From contig CANNGJ010000010.1 of assembly GCA_947504185.1 (NCBI GenBank), forward strand, positions 42,678 through 106,677: a DNA stretch of 64,000 nucleotides, in the 5' to 3' direction. Position numbers and translations under genes: made by a program. Under the pieces are notes generated by a model. It ran no database searches and was not told the DNA's origin. It saw only the letters and a list, made by a program, of their open reading frames with translations. Shown here one piece after another: positions 42,318 through 51,976 of this stretch. This stretch comes from an uncultured Tenacibaculum sp. (GTDB lineage: Bacteria; Bacteroidota; Bacteroidia; Flavobacteriales; Flavobacteriaceae). Positions within the stretch are counted from its first letter, which is position 1, and every line of letters starts with the position of its first letter.

Positions 42318-43160
42318 TTACTTCATTTTAGCTAAAAATTCTTTATTCATTTTTACATAATCAGCATTTCCTCTTTTTTCAGCACCTGCTAAAGAAGCCT
42401 TAGCTGCTGTAATAGCACCTTTTTTATCTCCAGCTTTAGCTAAGATTAAAGCTTGTTGACGTAAATACCAAAAACGAGGTTGATCTTTTGTCATATCAAC
42501 AGCTTTGTTTATCCATTCTTTTGCTTTATTAATATCTTTATCTCCATCTAAATAGTATTTAGCAGCGTCAAAGTAATCGTTAGCAGATGGGCCTCCCATT
42601 ACTTTAGCAATACTAGCTTCTACACCTTTATCAGTAGGAGTGTTAAACTTTACACCTACATAAGTGTTTTCCCATAACATTCCTAAAACAGCAGAATTAT
42701 TTGTTAAATCATCTATTGTCATAGTAAAAGTTTCAATTGGCATTGGCATTGATTGAACTTTTGCAGTAGTAGATAAAGCTACTTTTTTAGCATCCCATTC
42801 TCTAGGAGTTCCCCAGTTTTTAGCATCAGAATAAAAAATAACTTCCCAAGAGCTTTTTCCTGGCTTAGTATATAAGGCGTAAGTACCTTTTTTTAATTCT
42901 TTTCCATCAATAGTAACATCGTCACTAAAAGTAACTTTTGTGTTTTGGTTAGCTCCAGTTCTCCATACTTTTCCGTAAGGAACTAAATCTCCAAAAATTG
43001 TTCTTCCCTTCACTCCAGGACGAGAGTATTCAACAGATACATCAGTTAGACCTACAGTTTGCTCTAATTTAGAAGATGGACTAGAAGCAGGTGTTTTTAA
43101 TTGTGCATTAGCGCCTGTTGAGATAGCTACTACAAATAAACTTAAGAGTAATTTTTTCAT
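42318..43160 (-). CDS. DUF2911 domain exported protein
   Basis: 280 residues with a signal peptide (MKKLLLSLFVVAISTGANAQ). The DUF2911 domain occupies about residues 30-165: VEYSRPGVKGRTIFGDLVPY, KVWRTGANQNTKVTFSDDV and GTYALYTKPGKSSWEVIFYS are the family hallmarks. A C-terminal TPR-like region follows (about 190-275, FWYLRQQALILAKAGDKKGA). Periplasmic; function unknown in the family. Confidence 0.85.
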   Translation of the reverse strand: MKKLLLSLFVVAISTGANAQLKTPASSPSSKLEQTVGLTDVSVEYSRPGVKGRTIFGDLVPYGKVWRTGANQNTKVTFSDDVTIDGKELKKGTYALYTKPGKSSWEVIFYSDAKNWGTPREWDAKKVALSTTAKVQSMPMPIETFTMTIDDLTNNSAVLGMLWENTYVGVKFNTPTDKGVEASIAKVMGGPSANDYFDAAKYYLDGDKDINKAKEWINKAVDMTKDQPRFWYLRQQALILAKAGDKKGAITAAKASLAGAEKRGNADYVKMNKEFLAKMK

Positions 43161-43267
43161 GATAATAGTTTGTTTTATTTCTAATGCTAAAATTACAAGT
43201 AATAAGATTGTTTAATGTTAACGAAAACTTAAAATAATAATCATTTTTTTAGTTGACCTTTGCACAC

Positions 43268-43933
43268 ATGAAAAAATATATTTCAGAATTGATAGGAGCT
43301 TTTGCGTTGGTTTTTTGCGGAACAGGAGCAATGACTGTAAATGAAGTTACCAGCGGAGCAGATTTAACGCATGTTGGTGTTGCAATTACTTGGGGATTGA
43401 TTGTTATGGCAATGATTTATGCTTTTGGTGAAATTTCTGGAGCACATTTTAATCCAGCAGTTACGATTGCTTTTGCTTATGCTAAAAAGTTTTCTTGGAA
43501 AGAAGTTCCTAAATATATTATTGCACAACTTATAGGCGCTTTATTAGCGAGTTTTATTTTATGGATTTTATTTCCTGCAAGTGAATATTACGGAGCTACA
43601 ATTCCATTCATAGAGCCTTGGCGAGCGTTTATATTAGAGTTACTCTTGACATTCTTTTTAATGTTAGTAATTATAAATGTATCTACAGGAAGTAAAGAAG
43701 TGGGTACCATGGCAGGAATCGCTATTGGAGGAGTAGTTTTATTAGAAGCAATGTTTGCGGGTCCAATTACAAAAGCATCTATGAATCCGATACGTTCTAT
43801 TGCTCCAGCTTTAGTTTCTGGTCATTTAGAACATTTGTGGTTATATATTTTTGCTCCGATATTAGGCGCTTTATTAGCAGTTGTTTCTTGTAAATTGGTA
43901 AAAGACGATAATTGCTGTGATGAAGGATGTTAG
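43268..43933 (+). CDS. Aquaporin / MIP family channel
   Basis: 221 residues from ATG 43268. Six helices plus two half-helices. The first pore motif is canonical (SGAHFNPAVTIAFA); the second is NPI instead of NPA (KASMNPIRSIAPALVSG), a variation seen in some members. Loop residues (MNP-I-R) keep the selectivity Arg. Water versus glycerol cannot be settled by eye. The C-terminus ends DDNCCDEGC, Cys-rich. The next gene starts 14 bases inside it. Confidence 0.88.
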   Translation: MKKYISELIGAFALVFCGTGAMTVNEVTSGADLTHVGVAITWGLIVMAMIYAFGEISGAHFNPAVTIAFAYAKKFSWKEVPKYIIAQLIGALLASFILWILFPASEYYGATIPFIEPWRAFILELLLTFFLMLVIINVSTGSKEVGTMAGIAIGGVVLLEAMFAGPITKASMNPIRSIAPALVSGHLEHLWLYIFAPILGALLAVVSCKLVKDDNCCDEGC

Positions 43934-44675
43934 TATTTTAGGTTGTGGTTGGTTAGGAAAACCATTAGCCAAATTTTTGATTAAAAAAGGTTTTAGAGTA
44001 AAAGGTTCTACCACTTCTTTAAATAAATTAGAAGATTTAAAATCGGTAAATATATCTCCTTTTTTAGTTGATATTTCTTCGGATAAAAACTTTGAAGAGT
44101 TTCTTTCTTCTGATGTTTTAATTATTGCAATTACTTCTAAAGGTATAGAAGCATTTAAAAATTTGATTTTTCAGATAGAGAAATCATCAATTAAAAAAGT
44201 AATTTTTATAAGCTCAACATCTGTATATCCTAGTGTGAATAAAGAAATGACTGAAGAAGATCCAACGATAGATTCTCCTTTGGCACAGATTGAAAATGAG
44301 TTTAAAAGCAATCAGTATTTTAAAAAAACAATTATTCGTTTTGCAGGATTGTTAGGCGAAAATAGAAATCCGGCCAATTGGTTTGAAGGTAGAAAAATAC
44401 CACAACCAAACGGATTTGTCAATATGATTTATAGAGAAGATTGTATTGAGATTATTTACCAAATAATACAACAAGATGTTTTTGGAGAAGTCTTTAATGC
44501 TTGCTCAAATCATCATCCAACAAGAAAAGAGTTTTATACCAACGCTAAAAAGAGAGCGAATAAAGAATCACCAGTTTTTGATGATTCTCAACCTCTGAAG
44601 TATAAAATTATAAATTCTGACAAACTACAGAAGCATCTGAATTACACTTTTAAGTTTGATAATTTATTAGTTTAA
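43920..44675 (+). CDS. NAD-dependent epimerase/dehydratase-like SDR protein
   Basis: 251 residues from ATG 43920, which overlaps the aquaporin stop by 14 bases; a GTG three bases earlier is less likely. Rossmann motif SILGCGWLGKPLAKFL (GxGWxG, as in YeeZ-like proteins) near residue 6 and the strand VIFISSTSVYPS with a catalytic-type Ser/Tyr. The usual YxxxK pair is not clear, so catalytic activity is uncertain. C-terminus NKESPVFDD. Convergent with gldG. Confidence 0.8.
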   Translation: MKDVSILGCGWLGKPLAKFLIKKGFRVKGSTTSLNKLEDLKSVNISPFLVDISSDKNFEEFLSSDVLIIAITSKGIEAFKNLIFQIEKSSIKKVIFISSTSVYPSVNKEMTEEDPTIDSPLAQIENEFKSNQYFKKTIIRFAGLLGENRNPANWFEGRKIPQPNGFVNMIYREDCIEIIYQIIQQDVFGEVFNACSNHHPTRKEFYTNAKKRANKESPVFDDSQPLKYKIINSDKLQKHLNYTFKFDNLLV

Positions 44676-46316
44676 TTAAGAGTACTTTCTCTTTCTCAAA
44701 TAATTAAATAAGAACCCAAATAAAGCTAATAAACTTAGTGGTAACCCAATATTAAAGAATTGCCAAAAACGTTTTTCAGCATAAGCTTTTTGTTTATCTA
44801 AAAGATTAATTTGAATAGTTTTATTGCGTAGTTGAATCAATCCAGAATCATCTAGTAAATAATCAATACTATTCATTAAGAAATCTTTATTTCCAAATTG
44901 TTGACCTGTCCATTTATCTAATGATAAATCGTGTGGTTTTCCTTTTAAAATCTGATTTTTACCAAGATCACCATCAGCAATTACCACCATTTTATTCGAA
45001 TTACTTTCTGCTTCAAATAGAGATGTTTCGAATGGTTTAATTCTGTTTTTATAAGCAGAGTTAAAATCACCTTCTAATAAAACTGCTAGTAGTTGTGGTC
45101 CGCTAGCATAGTCGTTTTGTTTTGGTTCTTTAGCAATATCTTGTAGTTCTACAAAAGTTGGAGTTCCTACTTTTTTTGTTAAAACAGAAGTTACTAATAA
45201 AGGTGTCTTTTTAATAGGATTCTTTAAAGTGTCAATCTGAGTGGTAAAACGAAAACGTACTGGTTTTACATTCTTAGTAATTGGATGATTTGGATTTCCA
45301 TTTGTTAAAGGATGATAAAACCAATTTAAATGTTGAAACTGCGCTTGATTACCTGTATTACCTGTTGCTAAAGGAATTTTAGCACTGTATAAGTCTTGAA
45401 TTAAATGATTGTTTACTCGAACACCGTAGCTAAATAATAAGTCAGTTAAATTTAAATCACGAGGAAAAGCTAGCATTTTACCTTCATTATATAAACTATC
45501 TGTATCGGCATAATTATTATCAATCATCCACAAACTTTTACCGCCATTCGTAATAAATTGATCTAAAGTGAATTTTTCTTGCTCAGTAAAACGTTCGGTA
45601 GGTTTAGCGATAATTGCTAAATCGTATTTAGTTAAATCATTTAATGTTTTTTGTGGATTATTGGCAACACTATCTAAAGTGAATTTTGCCAAACGATACT
45701 TTTTACCAACTTCACTTAAAAGGCTGTATAGGTGAATGTCTTCTAATTCACCGTTACCAGAAATTACTGCGATTTTTTGTTTTTCCTTTTGGGTAATATT
45801 ATGCAAGGCATCTGCAAAAGAAAACTCTAATTTCTCAATAGCATTTTGTAATTGTGCTTCTTGCGTTTTTGCTACTGAATTTGGTAGTAAAGAAACTAAC
45901 TCGACTTGTTTTCCAGAAATAATTTCTGCCCAAGGAAAAATAATTGCTTCCGATAATTTCCCACCTTCTTCAACAGTTAGTTGACTTGGCATCATTCCGC
46001 GTTTAACTAACCGTTCACGAATATTATCAGGATTTACAAAACGGAATCTGATATTTGAGTTTTCAGCTCTCAACTCTTCTAAAAACTGACGTGTTTCTAT
46101 TTGTAATCTTTTAAATTCTGCAGGAAAATCTCCCTCTAAATACACATTGATGAAAATATTATCATCAAGTTTATCTAATAAGTTAGTGCTAACTTCAGAA
46201 ATAGTATAACGTTTATCTTTAGTTAAGTCAAAACGCTTGTGAACTGAACTTGCTAGATAATTAACTAACAATAAACCAATAAATACAAATGAGATGTGTT
46301 GTAGCTTCTTATTCAT
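44676..46316 (-). CDS. gldG: Gliding-motility ABC transporter component GldG
   Basis: 546 residues. N-terminal membrane helix (about 9-25), a large periplasmic ABC-auxiliary domain (YTISEVSTNLLDKLDDNIFI, then FRFVNPDNIRERLVKRGMMP and AEIISGKQVELVSLLPNSVA), and a C-terminal helix (about 519-536) with a basic end. It acts with GldF and GldA in the flavobacterial gliding machinery. Overlaps gldF by 8 bases; gldA is not in the window. Confidence 0.93.
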   Translation of the reverse strand: MNKKLQHISFVFIGLLLVNYLASSVHKRFDLTKDKRYTISEVSTNLLDKLDDNIFINVYLEGDFPAEFKRLQIETRQFLEELRAENSNIRFRFVNPDNIRERLVKRGMMPSQLTVEEGGKLSEAIIFPWAEIISGKQVELVSLLPNSVAKTQEAQLQNAIEKLEFSFADALHNITQKEKQKIAVISGNGELEDIHLYSLLSEVGKKYRLAKFTLDSVANNPQKTLNDLTKYDLAIIAKPTERFTEQEKFTLDQFITNGGKSLWMIDNNYADTDSLYNEGKMLAFPRDLNLTDLLFSYGVRVNNHLIQDLYSAKIPLATGNTGNQAQFQHLNWFYHPLTNGNPNHPITKNVKPVRFRFTTQIDTLKNPIKKTPLLVTSVLTKKVGTPTFVELQDIAKEPKQNDYASGPQLLAVLLEGDFNSAYKNRIKPFETSLFEAESNSNKMVVIADGDLGKNQILKGKPHDLSLDKWTGQQFGNKDFLMNSIDYLLDDSGLIQLRNKTIQINLLDKQKAYAEKRFWQFFNIGLPLSLLALFGFLFNYLRKRKYS

Positions 46317-47028
46317 TTTTTAATTGTTGTTTAGTGATGAATAAAAAGAAAAAAGTAACGGACAAAAAGTAAATAACATCACGAGTATCTATAACGCCAC
46401 GACTAATACTTTTAAAATGCTCGTTAATTCCGAATTGTTGTAAGACATAACCAGAGTTGCCAAGTGAACTACTAACAGCATCAAATCCGTAGAATAAAAT
46501 AAAGGTGATAAATACTCCAATAATAAATGCAACAATTTGATTTTTAGAAAGTGTTGAAGTAAACAAACCAACAGCGGTAAAAGTAGCTGCTAAAAAAAGT
46601 AATCCTAAATAAGAACCAATCGTGCTTCCCATGTCTATATTACCAATAGGATTTCCTAATTGATAAACTGTATAAACGTAAGTTAAAGTTGGTAGTAATG
46701 CAATAACCACTAATAAAAGCGATGCAAAAAATTTACCTAATACTATTTGCCAGTCGGTAAGTGGTTTTGTTTTTAATATTTCAATGGTTCCGCTATTAAA
46801 TTCATCTGCAAAACTTTTCATGGTGATTGCAGGAATTAAAAATAAAAATAACCAAGGTGTTAAATAAAAGAAAGAATTTAAATCGGAAAATCCTGCATTT
46901 AAAATATTTAAGTTGTCTTTAAAAACCCATAAAAAGAGTCCGATTACAAGTAAAAATACTCCAATTACCAAGTAGGCAATTGGAGAGGAGAAAAATGAAT
47001 TAAATTCTTTTTTTAATATTGGAAACAT
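46309..47028 (-). CDS. gldF: Gliding-motility ABC transporter permease GldF
   Basis: 239 residues with six membrane helices; opens ILKKEFNSFFSSPIAYLVIG and contains AITMKSFADEFNSGTIEILK, the ABC-2 type coupling region. Essential for gliding in Flavobacterium johnsoniae. Followed directly by gldG. The gene directly upstream on the same strand is an unrelated IPT/TIG lipoprotein, 15 bases away. Confidence 0.93.
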   Translation of the reverse strand: MFPILKKEFNSFFSSPIAYLVIGVFLLVIGLFLWVFKDNLNILNAGFSDLNSFFYLTPWLFLFLIPAITMKSFADEFNSGTIEILKTKPLTDWQIVLGKFFASLLLVVIALLPTLTYVYTVYQLGNPIGNIDMGSTIGSYLGLLFLAATFTAVGLFTSTLSKNQIVAFIIGVFITFILFYGFDAVSSSLGNSGYVLQQFGINEHFKSISRGVIDTRDVIYFLSVTFFFLFITKQQLKNE

Positions 47029-47043
47029 TAAAGTGTTTTAAGA

Positions 47044-48324
47044 TTATTGATGTTTTATATATAATATTTTTTCACCTGATAATAAAATTTTGTTTTCAGA
47101 GAAAGACATGTGATTTATTTTTGAATCAGCCGGTAGTTCTAATTCAAGATCCCAAGTATTTCCTGAATTTATTGTGCTATATACCTTATTATCATCACTT
47201 ATTATAAACCAATTAGTTTTATTTTTTATAAAAACTTTCTCAACATTGTTTTTAATAACAGTCCATGTTTTGGCTAAATCTGTACTTTTCTTTAATTCTT
47301 TGTTGGCATAAAATACTTGTAGAAATAGATTAACATCTAGAATCTTATGTTGACCTCCAATGCTATATGGGTTTGTCTTATTATCTATTATTTCCCAATT
47401 AGATATTCCATTGTTAGATTTTGCAATAAAATTTGTATAAGGACTTTGTTCTAAGCTTATACCTGCCCCATAAAAATAACCATCACTAAGTTTTTTTGAA
47501 GACCATAATCTTATATCATTATCCATCGCTAATTCTTTCCATAGACTAGAGTAATCAGATGTTATTCCTTTATCATTTGTATATATATAATCAGCACAAC
47601 AATTTACTATAACACAAGAATTTTCATTGATAGAAATTATTTTAGTTTCAATTGCATATGCATCATTATCAAGAAAATTACCAAACGAATTCGAGTTTTC
47701 AAAACCATCAGAAGTAAAGTATCCAGTAGAAGAAGTTACTGTAGCTCCAACTTTACTATTAAACATTTTTAAATCATTTTTATTACCTCCAGGTATACTA
47801 AGCGTTGTTGGCTCATAACCATCTAAATAGGTTGATAACCTAATTATTGAACCATAATATGAATTAGATGATGTTTCAGTGTCAGCTAGTAGAGTTATTT
47901 CATTTGTATCATCAAAAATAAAAGCTTTTTGAATATCTAGTTCAGTGTTTATTTCCTGCCATCCTTTATGCATTATAAAAAAAGATTCTGAAGCACTTTT
48001 TTTATTTCCAACTTGAATTATTATTGAACTTTTTCCTTTACCCATTTCAGAGGTAATTTTAACTAGTATTTCTGTGTTAGTAGGAGTAACTTCATAATTT
48101 TTATTATTAATAATTAAAGTAGTTTTATCATTATTGCTCTTGAAATTTTGTCCTCTAATTATTAATGTTTGTTCTTCTATTATAAAGTTAGATGATAAAG
48201 ATACTATTTCTGGACTAGTGACTGCTGGAGTAGGAGGAACAATTTCTTCTTCAGGGCTACTTTTACTACAAGAAAATATTAGAGTCAAGGAAGTGAATAG
48301 TAATAAGAAAATTTCTTTTTTCAT
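47044..48324 (-). CDS. IPT/TIG-domain lipoprotein with WD/BNR-like repeats
   Basis: 426 residues. Lipoprotein signal with LIFSCSK. An IPT/TIG immunoglobulin-like domain (about 40-115, PEIVSLSSNFIIEEQTLIIR) is followed by a beta-rich region of about 300 residues whose elements (LRLWSSKK-like, SNNGISNWEIIDN, SGNTWDLELELP) recall sialidase-like BNR/photosystem-stability repeats. It would be exposed at the outer membrane. Located 15 bases upstream of gldF on the same strand, possibly cotranscribed; role in gliding is unproven. Confidence 0.7.
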   Translation of the reverse strand: MKKEIFLLLFTSLTLIFSCSKSSPEEEIVPPTPAVTSPEIVSLSSNFIIEEQTLIIRGQNFKSNNDKTTLIINNKNYEVTPTNTEILVKITSEMGKGKSSIIIQVGNKKSASESFFIMHKGWQEINTELDIQKAFIFDDTNEITLLADTETSSNSYYGSIIRLSTYLDGYEPTTLSIPGGNKNDLKMFNSKVGATVTSSTGYFTSDGFENSNSFGNFLDNDAYAIETKIISINENSCVIVNCCADYIYTNDKGITSDYSSLWKELAMDNDIRLWSSKKLSDGYFYGAGISLEQSPYTNFIAKSNNGISNWEIIDNKTNPYSIGGQHKILDVNLFLQVFYANKELKKSTDLAKTWTVIKNNVEKVFIKNKTNWFIISDDNKVYSTINSGNTWDLELELPADSKINHMSFSENKILLSGEKILYIKHQ

Positions 48325-48354
48325 AATTGATTAGGGTTGAGTTTATATTTAAAA

Positions 48355-48651
48355 TTAAATTAGTGATGTTATTTTATCCACACTCCAAGCTAAAGGTTTA
48401 TCGTTAAATAATACTTTTGTTTGCTCCCAAACACCTTTAAATAAATCAGAATTACGATAGTTTTCTAAATCTTGTTCAGTATCCCAATAACTATATGTAA
48501 AGAAAATGTCTGAATTTGTTTTATCTCTATACAATTCTAATAAACGACAGCCAGGAGAGTTTCGTATGAATTCTTTTTTAGCATTGAAATTAGCTAAAAA
48601 TTCTTCAATTTTTTCAGGCTGAAAGCTCATTTTTACAATTCGTACAAACAT
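48355..48651 (-). CDS. Antibiotic biosynthesis monooxygenase (ABM) domain protein
   Basis: 98 residues, the single ferredoxin-like ABM domain: FVRIVKMSFQPEKIEEFLAN at the start, NSPGCRLLELYRDKTNSDIF in the middle and YWDTEQDLENYRNSDLFKGV later. Probably a cofactor-free quinol monooxygenase or a small dimeric oxidoreductase of unknown substrate. Starts 5 bases after the upstream SAM-hydrolase gene ends, so they are an operon. Confidence 0.8.
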   Translation of the reverse strand: MFVRIVKMSFQPEKIEEFLANFNAKKEFIRNSPGCRLLELYRDKTNSDIFFTYSYWDTEQDLENYRNSDLFKGVWEQTKVLFNDKPLAWSVDKITSLI

Positions 48652-48655
48652 ACAA

Positions 48656-49516
48656 TTAATTTATAGTGGTAAATTCTGGAGTAATAACGGTTTTAAATTC
48701 AATAGTTATGGTACTTCTGTACTCTAAACCTAATAAGTTTGAAGCTCCTCCAACAGTATCTAAATTGCTACGGTAAATGGCAATCTCTAAAAAACCAGCA
48801 GAATTAAAAATAGCTAATTTTTCTCCGTCTGATTGATTGTTATTAGTAGCTGAATAATCAACAATTTCATTATAACGATTATACACTTTATCAAAAGTAT
48901 AACGACTTGCTCTTATGGTAAATTCACGCCCTTTACCTATAGTATTAAATAACTTCTTATTAATGTTGGTAATCACATTACCATAATTATCAATATAAAT
49001 AATACCGCCAATAATAATAGTTTGCTCTTGGTTTATCTTCGGCTGGATTTCAACAATATTTTTATAAGAGTCTATCTCTTTACCAATAACATTTAAACTT
49101 CCACCACGAGCAATATGAGATGCTACTTGTACAAAAACATCTAAAACAGGGAAACTACTTTCTATATGATTATGAATATTAATCTCCACAATCTTAGTAG
49201 GTTTTATTTCAGAAGCAATCATCGATATTAATCCGTTATCTGGACAGATAAAGTAATGATTATCAAGTTCTAAAGCGATGTGTTTGTTTGTTTTACTAAG
49301 CTCAGAATCAACACCGATAATATGAATTGTTTTGTCAGGAAAACTCTTGTAAGCGTTTTTTAAAATATACGCAGTTTCTGTAATGTTAAACGGAGATATA
49401 TGATGTGTAATATCAACAATTTTAGCATCAGGTAATTCAGAATAAATAGCTCCTTTTACAGCTCCTACAAAGTGGTCTTTTGTTCCAAAATCGGTAGTTA
49501 ATGTAATTAGAGACAT
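48656..49516 (-). CDS. SAM hydrolase / SAM-dependent halogenase-like (DUF62) protein
   Basis: 286 residues. N-terminal LITLTTDFGTKDHFVGAVKG and DITHHISPFNITETAYILKN are the DUF62 signatures, with the catalytic D/H/R triad of S-adenosyl-L-methionine hydroxide adenosyltransferases (e.g. TDFG, HH near residue 40). A C-terminal beta-barrel domain is present. It cleaves SAM to adenosine and methionine in characterised members. Divergent from phoH, convergent with none. Confidence 0.85.
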   Translation of the reverse strand: MSLITLTTDFGTKDHFVGAVKGAIYSELPDAKIVDITHHISPFNITETAYILKNAYKSFPDKTIHIIGVDSELSKTNKHIALELDNHYFICPDNGLISMIASEIKPTKIVEINIHNHIESSFPVLDVFVQVASHIARGGSLNVIGKEIDSYKNIVEIQPKINQEQTIIIGGIIYIDNYGNVITNINKKLFNTIGKGREFTIRASRYTFDKVYNRYNEIVDYSATNNNQSDGEKLAIFNSAGFLEIAIYRSNLDTVGGASNLLGLEYRSTITIEFKTVITPEFTTIN

Positions 49517-49636
49517 TAATTTATTGAGGTGTTAATTAATTTGTTGAAAAATTATATTGAATTTATAGCAAAACTACATAATTCGATAAAAATAATCATT
49601 ATTTTTAAAGTGAATAATCTTAAAACTTATATCCAT

Positions 49637-50590
49637 TTGAACGAACGTATAATTGAATTAACAGAAATCAATCCAAATGATTTTTTTGGAGCTCAGAATA
49701 GTACAATAACTCAATTAAAAACATACTTTCCTAAAGTTAAAATTGTAGCGAGGGGAAATAAACTGAAAATATACGGAGAGTCCGAACTTTTAGATGAATT
49801 AGAGAAGCGTGTAGAAATGCTAATTAAGTACTTTAATAAGTATAATAAGTTAGATGAAAATAGCATTGAGCGTATTTTAACATCTACAGGAAAAGAAGAA
49901 GAAATAAGAAAATCTGGAAAGATAGATGGTGTTTTAGTACATGGTGTTAATGGTAAATTAGTAAAAGCACAAACTGCAAATCAGCGTAAAATGGTTTCTT
50001 TAATGGAAAAGAACGATATGTTGTTTGCCGTAGGGCCAGCTGGTACAGGTAAAACATACACAGCAGTTGCATTAGCTGTAAAGGCATTAAAAGAAAAAGA
50101 AGTACGCCGTATTGTTTTAACAAGACCCGCAGTAGAATCTGGTGAAAATCTTGGATTTCTTCCTGGAGATTTAAAAGAAAAGTTAGATCCTTACATGCAA
50201 CCATTATATGATGCATTACGTGATATGATTCCACATGAAAAATTAGAATCTCACTTAGAAAAAGGAATTATTCAAATTGCTCCATTAGCATTTATGCGTG
50301 GACGTACTTTAGATAATGCTTTTGTGATTTTAGATGAAGCACAAAACACGACGCATAATCAGATGAAAATGTTTTTAACCAGAATGGGAAAACATGCTAA
50401 ATTTATAATTAATGGAGATCCTGGTCAAATAGATTTACCCCGTAAACAAGTGTCTGGTTTAAAGGAATCATTATTAGCTTTAAAAGACATTAAAGGTATT
50501 GCACAAGTGTATTTAGATGATAAAGATGTAATTCGTCACCGATTAGTAAAAAGTATTATTAAAGCTTATAAGAGTATTGAAACTGAGTAA
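49637..50590 (+). CDS. phoH: PhoH-like ATPase
   Basis: About 318 residues. PhoH-type P-loop ATPase, putative RNA-related helicase/ATPase. Walker A VGPAGTGKTYTA (about residue 132) and Walker B FVILDEAQN are visible, plus ARGNKLKIYGESE near the N-terminus. An open frame continues to 49529 (GTG), but family members start near NERIIELTEINP, so I set the start at TTG 49637; GTG 49610 is also possible. The downstream hypothetical gene at 50596 lies 5 bases away. Confidence 0.9.
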   Translation: MNERIIELTEINPNDFFGAQNSTITQLKTYFPKVKIVARGNKLKIYGESELLDELEKRVEMLIKYFNKYNKLDENSIERILTSTGKEEEIRKSGKIDGVLVHGVNGKLVKAQTANQRKMVSLMEKNDMLFAVGPAGTGKTYTAVALAVKALKEKEVRRIVLTRPAVESGENLGFLPGDLKEKLDPYMQPLYDALRDMIPHEKLESHLEKGIIQIAPLAFMRGRTLDNAFVILDEAQNTTHNQMKMFLTRMGKHAKFIINGDPGQIDLPRKQVSGLKESLLALKDIKGIAQVYLDDKDVIRHRLVKSIIKAYKSIETE

Positions 50591-50595
50591 TTCTA

Positions 50596-50925
50596 ATGGA
50601 ATATAAAAAAGATTATTTAGAAAGAGAAATAGAGAAATTAATTAATTTTCTCAAGGAGTTATTTGAATCGTCTATGGATGAGGGAAGTAGTTTCGAAGAA
50701 ATTGACGAATCATTTAAAGAAAGATTTGGATTTAATTTTTTTAATATTGAAAATGAAAAACTAATAGTTCTACTAGAAAAAGAAGATGTTGCTGTTTTAA
50801 AGAGTTTATTAGATTTTATAAATGGATTACAGTTGAAATCAGATTTTAATAAGGAAAAAAGATTATTGCTTTTAAAAATTATAGATAATAAACAAGGAGC
50901 TTTTAGTTTCGAAAGAATGTTGTAG
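50596..50925 (+). CDS. Conserved hypothetical helical protein after phoH
   Basis: 109 residues, all-helical, acidic (EREIEKLINFLKELFESSMD), no membrane segment or signal. Contains LLFLIDF-like hydrophobic patches (LLDFINGLQLKSDF). No family recognised, though DUF6483-like helical proteins are similar in size. Cotranscribed with phoH by spacing. Confidence 0.55.
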   Translation: MEYKKDYLEREIEKLINFLKELFESSMDEGSSFEEIDESFKERFGFNFFNIENEKLIVLLEKEDVAVLKSLLDFINGLQLKSDFNKEKRLLLLKIIDNKQGAFSFERML

Positions 50926-50975
50926 AGTTACAATATTTCTTCATTTTTAGGAAGTTAAAAGAAGAATAAAAAACT

Positions 50976-50983
50976 TACTTTTG
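50976..50983 (+). promoter_or_regulatory. -7 element TACTTTTG of purC
   Basis: Exact TAnnTTTG match 26 bases before the purC ATG; the -33 region is only weakly T/G-rich. Confidence 0.55.
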
Positions 50984-51009
50984 CGCGACAACAACACAAC
51001 AACACAATA

Positions 51010-51957
51010 ATGAATACAATTAACGAAACTAACTTTCAGTTTCCTAAACAAAAGTCTGTTTACAAAGGCAAAGTAAGAGAAGTTTATAATATTGATGATG
51101 AAGTATTGGTAATGATTGCATCTGATAGGCTTTCTGCTTTCGATGTGATCCTTCCTCGACAAATTCCTTTTAAAGGACAAATATTAAATCAAATTGCTAC
51201 TAAAATGATGAATGACACAGCAGATGTTGTTCCGAATTGGTTGGTTGCAAATCCTGATGAGAATGTAGCAATTGGTGATTTATGCGAGCCGTTTAAAGTA
51301 GAAATGGTAATTCGTGGTTATATGTCTGGTCATGCAGCACGTGAATATAAAGCAGGTAAAAGAGTTTTATGTGGAGTAGCAATGGCAGAAGGAATGCAAG
51401 AGAATGATAAATTCCCTGAACCAATTATTACACCATCTACCAAAGCAGATAATGGAGATCATGATGAAGATATTACGCGTGAAGAAATTTTATCAAAAGG
51501 AATCGTTTCTGAAGCAGATTATACAGTTTTAGAAAATTATACAAGAACTTTATTTAAAAGAGGAACTGAAATCGCAGCTAAACGAGGATTAATTTTAGTT
51601 GACACTAAATACGAATTTGGTAAAACGAGAGACGGTAAAATTGTATTGATAGATGAAATTCACACACCAGATTCTTCTCGTTATTTTTATGCAGATGGAT
51701 ATGCTGAACGTCAAGAAAAAGGAGAGAAGCAAAAACAATTATCAAAAGAATTTGTACGTCAGTGGTTAATTGAAAACGGATTTCAAGGAAAAGAAGGACA
51801 ACAAATTCCAGAAATGTCTGATGAGAAAATTATCGAAATTTCTAATAGGTATATCGAATTATACGAGAAAATTACAGGTGAAAGATTTGTAAAAGCAAAT
51901 ACAGAAAATGTATTAGCTCGTATCGAAAAAAATGTAACGGAGTTTTTAACTTCGTAA
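51010..51957 (+). CDS. purC: Phosphoribosylaminoimidazole-succinocarboxamide synthase
   Basis: 315 residues, the longer Bacteroidota/eukaryote-like form. Joins CAIR and aspartate in purine synthesis. Motifs [32 protein letters not shown], the phosphate loop [15 protein letters not shown] region and LVDTKYEFG plus [14 protein letters not shown] are clear. The next gene, fabV, begins 19 bases after it, so the two may be cotranscribed. Confidence 0.95.
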   Translation: MNTINETNFQFPKQKSVYKGKVREVYNIDDEVLVMIASDRLSAFDVILPRQIPFKGQILNQIATKMMNDTADVVPNWLVANPDENVAIGDLCEPFKVEMVIRGYMSGHAAREYKAGKRVLCGVAMAEGMQENDKFPEPIITPSTKADNGDHDEDITREEILSKGIVSEADYTVLENYTRTLFKRGTEIAAKRGLILVDTKYEFGKTRDGKIVLIDEIHTPDSSRYFYADGYAERQEKGEKQKQLSKEFVRQWLIENGFQGKEGQQIPEMSDEKIIEISNRYIELYEKITGERFVKANTENVLARIEKNVTEFLTS

Positions 51958-51976
51958 ACTTTTAAAACAAACAACA

